Assembly: GCF_016786325.1 (NCBI RefSeq)
Contig: NZ_JADWYU010000201.1
Span: 1 to 64,000 of the forward strand
DNA length: 64,000 nt
Source: Frankia nepalensis
GTDB lineage: Bacteria > Actinomycetota > Actinomycetes > Frankiales > Frankiaceae
Direction: 5' to 3'
This document shows, one piece after another, positions 46,001-52,449 of the stretch. The translations under genes and the position numbers were made by a program. Position 1 is the first letter of the stretch. Each line of letters begins with the position of its first letter. A model generated the notes under the pieces. That model saw only the letters and a list, made by a program, of their open reading frames with translations, made no database searches and was not told the DNA's origin.

Positions 46001-47082
46001 TCCGCCTCCACCAGGCTGTAGGTCACACCCTCAGACGTCGCCCGGCCCGGCGACGAGTCCTCCATCCACCCCCGCGGAATCACCGCCACCGCCGCGCCCG
46101 ACCCGTCGGCAAGCACCACCTGGCCCCGCTCGTCCAGGCTCGCGGTCAGCCCCGCCAACGCCAGCGGGAACGTCCAGCTCGTCGGAGCGTCCGACGACCG
46201 CAGGACGATGACCTCCTTGAGCCCCGACGCCGTCGCCGACAGCTCCAGATCCGCCTGCTCGTGCACGTCGGTGAACGTCACCGACTCCCCGTCAGCCGCC
46301 CCCTCAGCGGCCGCCGCACCCTCCAACGCGAACCCGGCCGACAGCCCCTCGCCCAGCTCGATCCGCGCCAGCTCCGGGGCATCCGCCGCGCCGGCGATCT
46401 CCACCGGCGACGCCACCGACCGAGCCTCAAACCCACCGCCCTGCTCCTCCAGGCCGGTGTCGACCTCCACCCACCGGCCCTGGTCGTCCTTAAACCGCAC
46501 CGGCTCCGTCGACAACTCCGTCGTGTAGGTGCCGTCCGGGTTCCGGAACACCGTCGCGGTGTCCGTCCGGGCCGCCTCGACCTCCACCCGACCCGACTGC
46601 GGTACCTCTGGATCTTTAGCCCCCGCCGCCAGGTCCTCGTCCGCGGGCGCCTCGGCACCGGCCGGCACCTCCGGAAGGATCACCTCGCCCGCCGGCGCAT
46701 CCGGGCCCGTCGGGTACACCACCTCCCGGGGCTCCACCTCCGGAGACGCCGGCACCGCGCCCTCGACCGTGCCGACCCGGGCCGCCACCTCCGCCAGATC
46801 CGGCGCGACGTCGCGTGAGGTCAGCTCCGTCGGGACCACATGGTCCCGCCCCTCCGCGCTGCCATCTGACGACTCGGGCAACTTCACGTCCCGAAACGGG
46901 TTCTGCTCCGAGATCGGCACCAGACCCGGGTTTGTCACCCGGTCCACCACCAGCACCACGACACCCGACAGCAGCAACACCGTGACCAGCGCAAGCGCGA
47001 CGCGGCGTGCCCGGGAACGGCGGCGCCACACCTTCCGGCCAAACGACGAGAGACGACGCGCGGGCACAGGCCAGCCGATCAT
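37048..47082 (-). CDS. RHS/YD-repeat polymorphic toxin with Hint and C-terminal RNase-like toxin
   Basis: A 3344-residue protein. An N-terminal membrane anchor (about 26-46) is followed by a Pro/Glu-rich outer region. A DNRLRE-like beta domain (395-560) follows. Two LamG-like domains of about 170 residues (about 918-1271) sit inside the DUF6531-type start of the shell. YD repeats (TYDANGN type) run to the RHS core end WYTPGTGTFISRD (about 2749). Next is a Lys/Gln/Pro repeat linker (about 2815-2930) and then a Hint domain (3100-3245, starting CASSFDGDTRV, ending VLVHNC). The toxin (3246-3344) has THILPRHG and ends GSTRMRVWVDPNGNVVSMHP, like BECR/EndoU-type RNases. It would be released by self-cleavage and delivered to neighbouring cells. 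Confidence 0.9.
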   Translation of the reverse strand: MIGWPVPARRLSSFGRKVWRRRSRARRVALALVTVLLLSGVVVLVVDRVTNPGLVPISEQNPFRDVKLPESSDGSAEGRDHVVPTELTSRDVAPDLAEVAARVGTVEGAVPASPEVEPREVVYPTGPDAPAGEVILPEVPAGAEAPADEDLAAGAKDPEVPQSGRVEVEAARTDTATVFRNPDGTYTTELSTEPVRFKDDQGRWVEVDTGLEEQGGGFEARSVASPVEIAGAADAPELARIELGEGLSAGFALEGAAAAEGAADGESVTFTDVHEQADLELSATASGLKEVIVLRSSDAPTSWTFPLALAGLTASLDERGQVVLADGSGAAVAVIPRGWMEDSSPGRATSEGVTYSLVEADSTGQVALRVDLDAAWLGAPERVFPVRVDPTVTQVGAGTDDTYVSSATPGTAHGSDGSLRVGLQAAGDENRGYLHFPNNSALANANILSATVSLFNTASHHACTAHPVSLYQVTGSWNGTTLTWPGASISGEVAQSTFSHQSGNGGCPAGWETFSDSRLTELVEDWNDGTTANHGLSVRASAVDANHYKEFESQNCACTAPGTAGDHRPKMSITWSPYDAVYSWPTGSPVWDQALTATQSGKIKVRVTNRGKFTWPANGAYKLSYHVYDATGTTEIVAQGYKTNLPVAVGRGQSVDVTAIVSPPPAGSYIVKFDMQDTGSGGAFFSTHSVPMLPVALVAPPAAGVQVTGSTPLDAERVDTLRPVLSLSGNQPSLTYEFQLCSNPDAASGFCVSSGGFIASSSWRVPAGGMSWGWPYYWRGRVKAGGTTSAWTQPMTIIAQVPSPATSGHFGGDPYAPSVGSVTPLIGNYASSTTDISVAGVGPGLELTRTYNSRDPNVGLFGAGWSSQWDTNVRVDDSGEGNLVVRYPDGRDSRFGRNWDGTFTPQDGYFSLMQAPSPKVASFTGANSASSLGVADTGESWQVLSGTWGVNGNNAYLVSGSAGVAVMPAPSDGMVRFTAPVAQNHLGVAFRVQDAGNLWTLTTEPGSNALILAKRVGGVVTTVATYAGACCAAADVYAVRMAGSVLTVYRNDRVVGSVTDSQFSTATRAGLYALNTGAGRVGSVTIVDDQHRDSFTRANSATTLGMTDNGEQWQVQPLPGLGNGTWGISGNAAYLAAASGNRNMATVSAAADGAFSFKMPVAQAGLGLAFRFADVNNYWRVVAQPSSGTWQLVKRDDGVETVVATSSGGLCCTAADTLTVVTNGPAISVLRNGAQILSTNDPAVFYGSRAGPFAEAAGAGRIDDFTATAAATLTDKTGIAHTFRSDGRLVKITDVTGRQLELNYNSNAQLTSVVNLTTLRTLSLTWTGAHVTSVSTQNVAAHAGSLTWTYAYSGDNLASVTAPGSTSPTTYGYAFNGKIGTITLPEGNVDTVIGYNLDGTVQWREDGEGNRTEYEVLATNPNTIIRVTDPRDHETEHEYHDGQLISQRDNIGNRQFVYNDRGFLRQVIDENGNIVQTETDTRGNVLARSQARSYWNGTLFVNTEYYGYYVGAPGDPRNDLVTIYRDGRSASSSDNTFATFYNYNAFGDLVSRITPATTGFPFGRAESWAFSTGSEAAVAGGGTIPRELLLSHTDLGGKTTTYGYDAKGDLRRDQDPAGLVHEYTYDELGRQLTSKEISDTFPAGLTTSYAYTKLGQVAQVTSPGAANLITSVVHTPVTTNTYDANGNLTQVTVSDATGGDTARTTTYAYDDADRQTHRTVGAGSFPWATYATTYDPNGNVATTTDPAGTVTSYTYTAHDQVATTTLEDFVDDPVAGSSPRDVVLESRAYDPAGRVASVTDAEGRTVSYQYWLDDLPFRETLEGYRPPDLVNGVLSGPAARDIISAEYAYDGAGNEITTIAGGGLSKVSTEYDADGKTIATIVDPQGVARRTDVTYDAGDNVTAAQLSAAGTATTERIEYGYDNASRPTSTTVFGNGVERFTSAVTYDQRGEVTSSVDPRGYVPGGAPNSAYVTDQVTDAHGNTVQEIHPPVQVEENGAAAVTDRPSEEIGYNTFGEPTHVRDARNKVKVIGYNHLGQVTQVTHPSYTPPGGGSAIVPTEAWSYDDNGNTVSHTDTRGKTTTTVYDKRDRPVAVTDPQVSGAPAAGVTRMVYDDVDNLVTEVDQVGAWTFYAYDDLDRVWATTVTEQWLTQTFTTYTVYNDAGDVIRELLPANVATGASTISDYNGAGDVTATHDELGKTTTYTYDLAGRVISVTDPLGRETRYTYDRAGRETAVAEYSPTDVLLRSTSTGYDAAGNVTSTTDPNGHTATSTLDALSQLRTITVPVNGSTTITTSVGYDLAGNVTRITDGRGNATITKYNSLGLVESVVEPSTPAFPAAADRTWTTTYDAGGLPVTVVAPGGVTRTATYDALGRLTAENGTGVGVPTASRTLSYDLAGQLTAVNHPGGTQSFTYNDRGLLTGASGAGGTSSFTYDSTGRMTGRTDPGSTTSFTYTPRSELATITGTVTGGTRTLAYDDAGQLTSVTYPGATRTFAYDNLGRTIADTLTAGATALRGQSYTYDNNDNRLSTTTGPLGVAGAGTQTYTYDWANRLTSWTDPASVVTTYGWDAAGNRTSQNAVVSTYDARNRLTSDGTSTYTYTARGTLNTRTEGATVTTTSFDAFDRLLGDNTGGTLQTYTYDGLDRLATRNGAPFVYAGLEKEPATDFSSSFSRDPDGDLVAIGSPAGNWATLTDTHGDLVAAFTTAGVLTDSRSYTPFGEPVAAGNPNLHVGYQGSWTDPATDKVNAQARWYTPGTGTFISRDTANLPITGTAASNRYTYAAGNPLTYNDPTGFANKSTANTKTKSAVKTKSAYTPIKSASKPVKSSGPVQDAAFWAGVRAYLAFQEAFWAGVRAYLAFQAAAKAKQKAPVKQAVKQKAPVKQAVKQKAPVKQVVKPLSGPVKQAVKQKAPVKQVVKPRTAPVKQHAKPTPISKPAAAPRIKTPASSVKPKPPSAVPKAAAKPRVVSAFFPQSGSSDSGYRIVPIGSGGGGGGSGDRQVCNFSATGIERCVLEWEGPAALFEEAWGDCQENGETIDCMDHDPEHFDRYYRMWQDSGAQDCHGVGECAVASVPELLIPGPKLGFFGRFMRGFGAPGRLAARCASSFDGDTRVLLADGTSKPIRDIRPGDRVLATDPETGRTEARTVTRLIISTGDKPLVDITVQTPDGPATITATTSHPIWDQSDGEWVNAGALTPEDRLRTPSGQTVGAAGALARYNTQTVYNLTVDTLPTYYVLAGETPVLVHNCGGPVHLSDDVIDTHILPRHGPGSPSVGTKFDESVDPDNFGALANEAVSGSPVPSRVDSVTGNHAHDFDFGPGRVIGENGSTRMRVWVDPNGNVVSMHPL
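38351..38500. repeat. 30-bp coding repeats in the toxin linker
   Basis: A 30-bp unit (TTGACCGGCGCCTTCTGCTT plus 10 bp) occurs at 38411, 38441 and 38471, with a variant at 38351. It encodes the 10-residue KQKAPVKQAV type repeat of the linker. Confidence 0.85.
38505..38588. repeat. 42-bp duplication in the toxin linker
   Basis: A 42-bp duplication offset by exactly 14 codons. It encodes two copies of the stretch FWAGVRAYLAFQ, an amphipathic aromatic segment. Confidence 0.8.
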
Positions 47083-47771
47083 GAAGCCGCTCCGGGCAGG
47101 TCAGGGGAACCGACGGAACCAGCACCGACCACCCAGAACGCGGAATCCACCACCCATCCCAGCGCACGACAAAGAAGGGCGGGAGGTGGAAACCATCGGC
47201 GCGCGAAAAAGGCCGCGCGCAACTATCTCGACGAAGCCCGGGAAGGCTAACGAAAGCTATGGCCTCCTGACCCACGAACCACCGAGAGGCGCGCGGGCGG
47301 CAACGCTGAGCAGAAGCGCTCCAAGGAATCGGAGAGTACGCCCCGAACACGTCATCGTGTCGGTGAGATCACCCGCAGACGCGGGCCAGAGAACCCGGCG
47401 ACTTCTACAGATGCGTAGGACCAGAGGCGAGCGGAGCCAAATATCCCGTACGGACAACCAGCCCGTCAAGCGGTTCACACACAGTCAACCAGAAGCCATG
47501 TCAAGCCGACGGTCAGCCCACGTGAGCAACAAACAGGCGGTAACGAGCGCCAGTACAGCCGCCGAGTGATCCGGACACCGATGGGCGTGGCGGCGGACCC
47601 CGGCGGCCGTCAGGCGCGGACGAGGGTGCCCGCGAGGCCCTCGGGTTGGGGCCTCGCCTTGTCGCCGATCCGCGGCCGCCGGACCGCCCTGGGACGGATC
47701 TGTCCCGGCCAGCGGCGCGGGCCGGGCAGGCCAGGCACAGGAGTGTCGGACCTGGTCACTAGGTTCCGGGT
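47083..47771. other. Promoter region between the toxin gene and the nuclease gene
   Basis: About 690 bp between divergent genes. No gene is supported. A 73-codon minus frame at 47257-47478 has a signal-like stretch (LRFLGALLLSVAA), but no ribosome site and an odd tail. A modestly lower-GC part, 47400-47570, could carry the toxin promoter. Confidence 0.5.
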
Positions 47772-49535
47772 GTGCCTCCTGTCCCTCCCCGCCCCCGGCA
47801 GGGCAGCCTCGACGAGCTGGGGCGGCCGCTGCGCGACGTGACGTTCGTGGTCTTCGACCTGGAGACGACGGGCACCGGGCCGAGCACGGCCGAGATCACC
47901 GAGTTCGGCGCGGTCAAGGTCCACGGCGGCGAGGTCGTCGCCGAGTTCGCCACCCTGGTCCGCACTACCGACGGGGTCCCGCCGCTCATCACGGTGCTGA
48001 CGGGGATCACGGACGCGATGCTCGCCGAGGCACCGCCGCTGGCCGAGGTGCTGCCGGCCTTCCTGGAGTTCATCCGCGGGTCGGTGCTGGTCGCCCACAA
48101 CGCCGGCTTCGACCTGAGCTTCCTCAAGGCCGCCTGCGAACGGGTGGGCTACCCCGTCCCCACCTGGGAGCACCTCGACACCGCGAAGCTGGCCCGCCGG
48201 GTGGTGACCCGCGACGAGAGCCCGGACAACAAGCTCTCCTCGCTCGCCCGGCTGTTCCGCGCCCGCACCGAGCCGTGCCACCGGGCGCTGGCCGACGCCC
48301 GCGCCACGGTCGACGTCCTGCACGGCCTGTTCGAGCGGCTCGGCAACCTCGGCGTGACGACGCTGGAGGACGTCCACGAGTACAGCGCCCGGGTCTCGCC
48401 CGCCCAGCGCCGCAAGCGGACCCTCGCCGACGACCTGCCCACCGGCCCAGGCGTCTACCTGTTCCGGGACGGCTCCGGCCGGGTCCTCTACGTCGGCAAG
48501 TCGGCCTCGGTGCGCACCCGGGTCCGCACCTACTTCACCGCGAGCGAGACCCGCACCCGGATGGCCGAGATGGTCGCCGCGGCCGAGCGGGTCGACGCGA
48601 TCTCCTGCGCGCACGCGCTCGAGGCCGAGGTCCGCGAGCTGCGGCTGATCGCCGAGCACAAGCCGCCCTACAACCGCCGCTCCCGCTTCCCCGAGCGCGT
48701 GGTGTTCCTCCGCCTCACCGACGAGCCGTTCCCCCGGCTGTCGATGGTGCGCGCCGTCCGCGCGGACGGCGCCACCTACCTCGGCCCGTTCCGCGACGTG
48801 AACGGCGCGGAGCTGGCCGCCGAAGCGCTGTTGGAGGCCGTGGCGCTGCGCCGCTGCGGCGGGCGGCTCTCGCCACGCCGACCGAGCCCCGCCTGCGCGC
48901 TGGCGGATCTCGGCAAGTGCGGCGCCCCCTGCGACGGGCGGCAGTCCGTCGACGAGTACGCCGTCCTCGTGGCCGCCGCCCGCGAGGCCATCACCGGGGC
49001 CCCGGACATCGTCGTCGCCGCCGCGCACCGCCGGATGCGCTCGCTGGCCGAGCAGGAGCGATACGAGGAGGCGGCGCTCACCCGGGACCGGATGGCCGGG
49101 TTCGTGCGGGCCGCGGCCCGTCAGCAGCGGCTGGCCGCGCTCGGCGCCATCGCCGAGCTGGTGGGCGCGGTGCCCACCGCCGAGCGCGGCTGGGACCTGG
49201 CCGTCGTCCGCCACGGCCGACTGGCCGCCGCGGCGACGGTGGCCCGCGGCGTCGACCCGCGCCCCTGGGTGGACGCCGTCGTCGCCACCGCCGAGACGGT
49301 GCGCCCCGGCCCTGGCCCGACCCCGGCGGCCTCCGCCGCCGAGATGGAGCGGATCGAGCGCTGGCTGTCCTCCCCCGGCGCCCGCCTGGTCCAGCTCACC
49401 GGCACCTGGGCCTGGCCCGCCGCCGGCTCCGCCCGCGCCGCCGCCGAGCTCCCCGCCCCGCCACCGGCGGACCCCCGGACGAGCCACCGCACCACCCACC
49501 AGCCCGGCGAGCCCCGCCGGCCGCTCCATCGGTGA
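47772..49535 (+). CDS. DEDDh exonuclease/GIY-YIG endonuclease fusion
   Basis: A 587-residue protein joining two nucleases. The N-terminal DEDDh domain (residues 20-190, DnaQ-like) has FVVFDLETTGTG (Asp29, Glu31), LVAHNAGFDLSFL and HRALADARATVDVL. The GIY-YIG domain (about 223-300) begins GPGVYLFRDGSGRVLYVGKS, as in UvrC and Cho. The rest has UvrC-like regions with CGAPCDGRQS. This fusion is known in actinomycetes near the cytochrome bcc genes. The start GTG 47772 lies close to the ORF 5' end. It is likely a repair enzyme. Confidence 0.9.
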   Translation: MPPVPPRPRQGSLDELGRPLRDVTFVVFDLETTGTGPSTAEITEFGAVKVHGGEVVAEFATLVRTTDGVPPLITVLTGITDAMLAEAPPLAEVLPAFLEFIRGSVLVAHNAGFDLSFLKAACERVGYPVPTWEHLDTAKLARRVVTRDESPDNKLSSLARLFRARTEPCHRALADARATVDVLHGLFERLGNLGVTTLEDVHEYSARVSPAQRRKRTLADDLPTGPGVYLFRDGSGRVLYVGKSASVRTRVRTYFTASETRTRMAEMVAAAERVDAISCAHALEAEVRELRLIAEHKPPYNRRSRFPERVVFLRLTDEPFPRLSMVRAVRADGATYLGPFRDVNGAELAAEALLEAVALRRCGGRLSPRRPSPACALADLGKCGAPCDGRQSVDEYAVLVAAAREAITGAPDIVVAAAHRRMRSLAEQERYEEAALTRDRMAGFVRAAARQQRLAALGAIAELVGAVPTAERGWDLAVVRHGRLAAAATVARGVDPRPWVDAVVATAETVRPGPGPTPAASAAEMERIERWLSSPGARLVQLTGTWAWPAAGSARAAAELPAPPPADPRTSHRTTHQPGEPRRPLHR

Positions 49536-49588
49536 TCAGGGCTGGCCTCGGCCGACCACACGGAGCGACATAGGAGCTGGCCATCGGC

Positions 49589-49630
49589 CCGGCACCCGGC
49601 ACCCGGCACCCGGCACCCGGCACCCGGCAC
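49589..49630. repeat. Heptamer tandem repeat CCGGCAC, six copies
   Basis: Six perfect head-to-tail copies, 53 bp after the nuclease stop. It is not in a coding frame. It lies at the edge of the repeat-rich island. Confidence 0.9.
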
Positions 49631-49765
49631 CATGATCGCGAAGACGCCCGCGTGACTGTCACCCTGCCCCAGGGTCACGCGGTCCTCGGGCCCGCGCTCG
49701 ATGGCGCCTTTCCCACTGGCGCCGCTCCAGCGACGTCGGCCGCCGTGGACGCGCACTCCACCTGC

Positions 49766-49860
49766 TCGTCCTGTCCGATGTCAGGGGCGATTCTGTCCGA
49801 CGTCAGGGCTCCAACGGGCGTCGTTTCGCGCCCCTCGCGCCTGACAGGATTCACCGTGGT
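49766..49860 (+). repeat. Dispersed palindromic element, copy B
   Basis: Begins TCCTGTCCGATGTCAGGGGC, then ATTCTGTCCGACGTCAGGG. It continues through CGTCGTTTCGCGCCCC and ends GCCTGACAGGA. It matches copies A and C-E over about 90 bp. Confidence 0.7.
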
Positions 49861-49974
49861 GTCGGACCGGTTTGCGTCCACACTCGCGCCGTATCCCGGA
49901 AGGCTCGCCCGGCCGATGATCCGGCGCGGGCCCCGATTCCGGGCATGGCCACGTTCCACCCCCCCGCGCAGGGA

Positions 49975-50066
49975 TCTTGGATGTCCTGTCCGATGCCAGG
50001 GGTACGAAACGCCGTCCACCAGCCCCCCATGTCGGACGGGACCGCCCCTCATGTCGGACAGGATGA
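49975..50066 (-). repeat. Dispersed palindromic element, copy C
   Basis: On the minus strand this begins TCCTGTCCGACATGAGGGGC, then GTCCGACATGG. It has GGCGTTTCGTACCCC and ends CATCGGACAGGACATCC. It is the closest match to copy A in its right half. Confidence 0.7.
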
Positions 50067-50198
50067 CGACACGGTGCCGCTGGCGCGGGCCAACGTAGCC
50101 GGAAACAGCACTGGCCGCGCGAAAGCGCGACGGATCGTGGCACGGGGCGGCCAGAGGTTCCGCGCCGACGGCTCAACACGGCTCCGAAGCGAGGTCCG

Positions 50199-50469
50199 TC
50201 CCGCTGGACGCGGCCAGCCTTCTCCCCGCTGGGTACGGGCCAGCCTTCTCCCCGCTGGGTACGGACCGGCCCTCTCCCCGCTGGACGTGGCCAGCCCTCT
50301 CCCCGCTGGACGCGGCCAGCCCTCTCCCCGCTGGGTACGGACCGGCCCTCTCCCCGCTGGACGCGGCCAGCCCTCTCCCCGCTGGGTACGGACCGGCCCT
50401 CTCCCCGCTGGACGTGGCCAGCCCTCTCCCCGCTGGGTGCGGGCCGGCCCTCTCCCCGCTGGACGCGGA
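50199..50469. repeat. VNTR of about 11 units of 25/26 bp
   Basis: About eleven head-to-tail units with core CTCTCCCCGCTGG. Two types alternate: a 25-bp form with GGACG(C/T)GGCCAGCC and a 26-bp form with GGGTACGGACCGGCC. A pair is 51 bp, exactly 17 codons, so the open frame that runs into the next gene is never broken. No spacer variation of CRISPR type is present. Confidence 0.9.
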
Positions 50470-50589
50470 TGTGTCCCTGTGGATGACGGCCGGCTGTCCC
50501 CAGGGCCGCGGGACGGCGTGGACAGAACGACCGAACGACCCGATCGTCCTGATGTGCCCAGAAGATCGCCTCGTCCAGTCTCGGAGGCG

Positions 50590-51609
50590 ATGCTGCTTGT
50601 CGGGCGGGTGGCCCGTGGCCAGAGCGGAATGATTACTTACGCCCAGGCGATCGAAGCCGGGCTGACCCGGCAGGAGATCCGGACATTCGTCCGGCGGGGC
50701 TGGTGGGAGCGCCCGGTACGCGGCGCCTACATCATCAGATCGATCGCGGACCGGCTCGCCCCGCCCGACCATCCCGACCAGCGCGCCCGGCTGCGCCCGC
50801 GGGTGCTGGCCGCCCTCGCCACCCATCCGGACGCCGTCGTCTGCGGGATCACGGCGGCCCGGCTGCTCGGTTTCGGCTCGGTCGTGGAGGCGGCCGACGA
50901 CGAGCCGGTGCACCTGCTGATCGCTGACCGGGGCAGTCGGCGGTCGGCGCGCGGCGTGGTGCTCGTGCCCCGCCGTGAAGCGCCGCCACCCGACAGCGTC
51001 GTCGTCCTCTCCGACATCACCATGACCTCGGCAGCCCTGACACTCGCGGACCTCGTCCTGACAGCCGGCAGTCGGGAGCACGCCGTGAGCCTCATGGACG
51101 CCGCTCTGCGGTCCGGCACGTTAGCCGACCTGGCAGCGGCCCGCGCCGCCAGCGCGTGGCGTCCCGGATGTCGGCGTGTCGCCCCGTGGTGGGTCCTGGC
51201 CGATGGACGGTCGGAATCTGTGTTGGAGACACGCACCCGCCTCCTGTTGCTCGATCACGACCTTACGCCCGAGGAGCTCCAGTGGACCGTCCACGATGAC
51301 GACGCCGGGTTTGTGGCTCGGGTGGATCTCGCTTATCCGAGCCGCCGGGTCGCCGTGGAAGCGGACGGGGCCCGATTCCACGGCGCCAGCGCGAGGGTTC
51401 GCCTGACCGAATCGGGCTCACGCCCTTCCAGAACGACGGCGGGCGGTCATTCCGAGGTCCCTGACCCGCTCTTCCGGGACCGCCGCCGTCAGAACGCGCT
51501 CACGAGGCTCGGTTGGAAGATCGTGCGTGTCACCTGGGATGACGTGACAGACCGACCGCTCCAGGTGGTTGACGACATCCGAGGCACCCTGCGGCCGCAT
51601 CGTTCCTGA
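50590..51609 (+). CDS. AbiEi-like HTH fused to a PD-(D/E)XK-type nuclease domain
   Basis: A 339-residue protein from ATG 50590. The frame is open for 215 codons further upstream through the VNTR, but that part lacks coding character. The N-terminal segment GMITYAQAIEAGLTRQEIR, then RRGWWERPVRGAYII, is the winged HTH of AbiEi-like type IV antitoxins. The C-terminal 120 residues look like a DUF559/Vsr-type domain: ESVLETRTRLLLLDHDL, FVARVDLAYPSRRVAVEADG and LTRLGWKIVRVTWDDV. The catalytic Lys is not where expected (EAD rather than ExK). It stands alone, flanked by dispersed repeats. Confidence 0.82.
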   Translation: MLLVGRVARGQSGMITYAQAIEAGLTRQEIRTFVRRGWWERPVRGAYIIRSIADRLAPPDHPDQRARLRPRVLAALATHPDAVVCGITAARLLGFGSVVEAADDEPVHLLIADRGSRRSARGVVLVPRREAPPPDSVVVLSDITMTSAALTLADLVLTAGSREHAVSLMDAALRSGTLADLAAARAASAWRPGCRRVAPWWVLADGRSESVLETRTRLLLLDHDLTPEELQWTVHDDDAGFVARVDLAYPSRRVAVEADGARFHGASARVRLTESGSRPSRTTAGGHSEVPDPLFRDRRRQNALTRLGWKIVRVTWDDVTDRPLQVVDDIRGTLRPHRS

Positions 51610-51851
51610 AACAGGCCGCGCCCGGCCATGCAGGTGCGCCGCGGCCGGCAGGGCGTGCTCCGTCCGGCGTGACTGCCAATCCCGTCAGACCCAGCGCCAA
51701 GAACGGATCGCCTACCGCCGGCGCCTGGCAGGGGCAGGACTACTCCGCCACGACATTCGCTAGGAGCCGAGAGCCCAGGACCCGAGGCCGCGGGCGGATG
51801 CTCCCCGGCCAGCGGCTCCGACCGCGCAGAGGGGGCCGAGGCAAGGCCACC

Positions 51852-51955
51852 CGGTGGGCTCGTCGTCCTGTCCGACGCCGCGGTGGATCGTGTCCGACGT
51901 CAGGGGCATAGGACAGCGCCCGCCGTCCCGCTGACGTCTGACAGAACCAGGATTC
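51852..51955 (+). repeat. Dispersed palindromic element, copy D
   Basis: Begins TCCTGTCCGACGCCGCGG, then GATCGTGTCCGACGTCAGGG. It ends CGTCCCGCTGACGTCTGACAG. It is very close to copy E, 210 bp away in the same direction, with a related spacer between them. Confidence 0.75.
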
Positions 51956-52068
51956 CTCTGGCAAGAGGTCCGTGAGGAGCCGAGGGCCGCGAGCGGGTGG
52001 TCCCTGGCCCGCGGTTCCGCCGGCGCGGACGAGGCCCGAGGCGGGGCCACCCGGCGGACTCCCCATCC

Positions 52069-52155
52069 TGTCCGACGCTACGGCGAATCGTGTCCGACGT
52101 CAGGGGCACGAGACGACCCCCGCCGTCCCACTGACGTATGACGGGATCCGGAAGG
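52069..52155 (+). repeat. Dispersed palindromic element, copy E
   Basis: Begins TCCTGTCCGACGCTACGG, then GAATCGTGTCCGACGTCAGG. It ends CGTCCCACTGACGTATGACG. D and E with the DNA around them (GGCCACCCGG repeated) look like a duplicated block. Confidence 0.75.
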
Positions 52156-52240
52156 GGCGGTCAGGGCCTTCGGCTGGGCCCGTCGGGGCGGTCCTCCTGG
52201 AGACGCGGCGGCGTGAAGCGGCCCGCGGCGCGCCGCGGGC

Positions 52241-52289
52241 CGGGCGCCGGGCGCCGGGCGCCGGGCGCCGGGCGCCGGGCGCCGGGCGC
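52241..52289. repeat. Heptamer tandem repeat CGGGCGC, seven copies
   Basis: Seven perfect copies. It differs in sequence from the 49589 heptamer but has the same period. It lies in a gene-free stretch between the nuclease-like gene and qcrB. Confidence 0.9.
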
Positions 52290-52378
52290 CGTTCAAGGTA
52301 CGAGGAAGTCGTCGGGCATGGCACCATGCCCGAGGTCGAGAGGCTGCCCGCGAGCCCCGACCTCCAGAGACGCCGCAA

Positions 52379-52404
52379 GGGGCGCGCTCGGGTGAGCACG
52401 CCCC
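52379..52404 (-). terminator. Terminator of the qcr operon
   Basis: An 11-bp stem (GGGGCGCGCTC with GAGCACGCCCC, one mismatch) with a 4-nt loop, 46 bp after the qcrB stop. Confidence 0.85.
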
Positions 52405-52449
52405 CTGCGGGGTGGACCAGCTGACGCGTCCGGAGGCTGGTGCGTCCGG

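Noticed and set aside
44128-46818. Long plus-strand frame of 896 codons rich in Arg and His
   Set aside because: Composition is typical of an antisense shadow; the minus strand encodes the RHS protein.
47257-47478. Small secreted-protein gene on the minus strand
   Set aside because: It has a signal-like stretch, but no ribosome site, no family and a random tail.
47566-47841. 91-codon plus frame before the nuclease gene
   Set aside because: Mostly Arg/Gly/Pro filler and it overlaps the well-supported nuclease start in another frame.
50199-50469. CRISPR array
   Set aside because: Units are head to tail with no unique spacers, and no cas gene is present. It is a VNTR.
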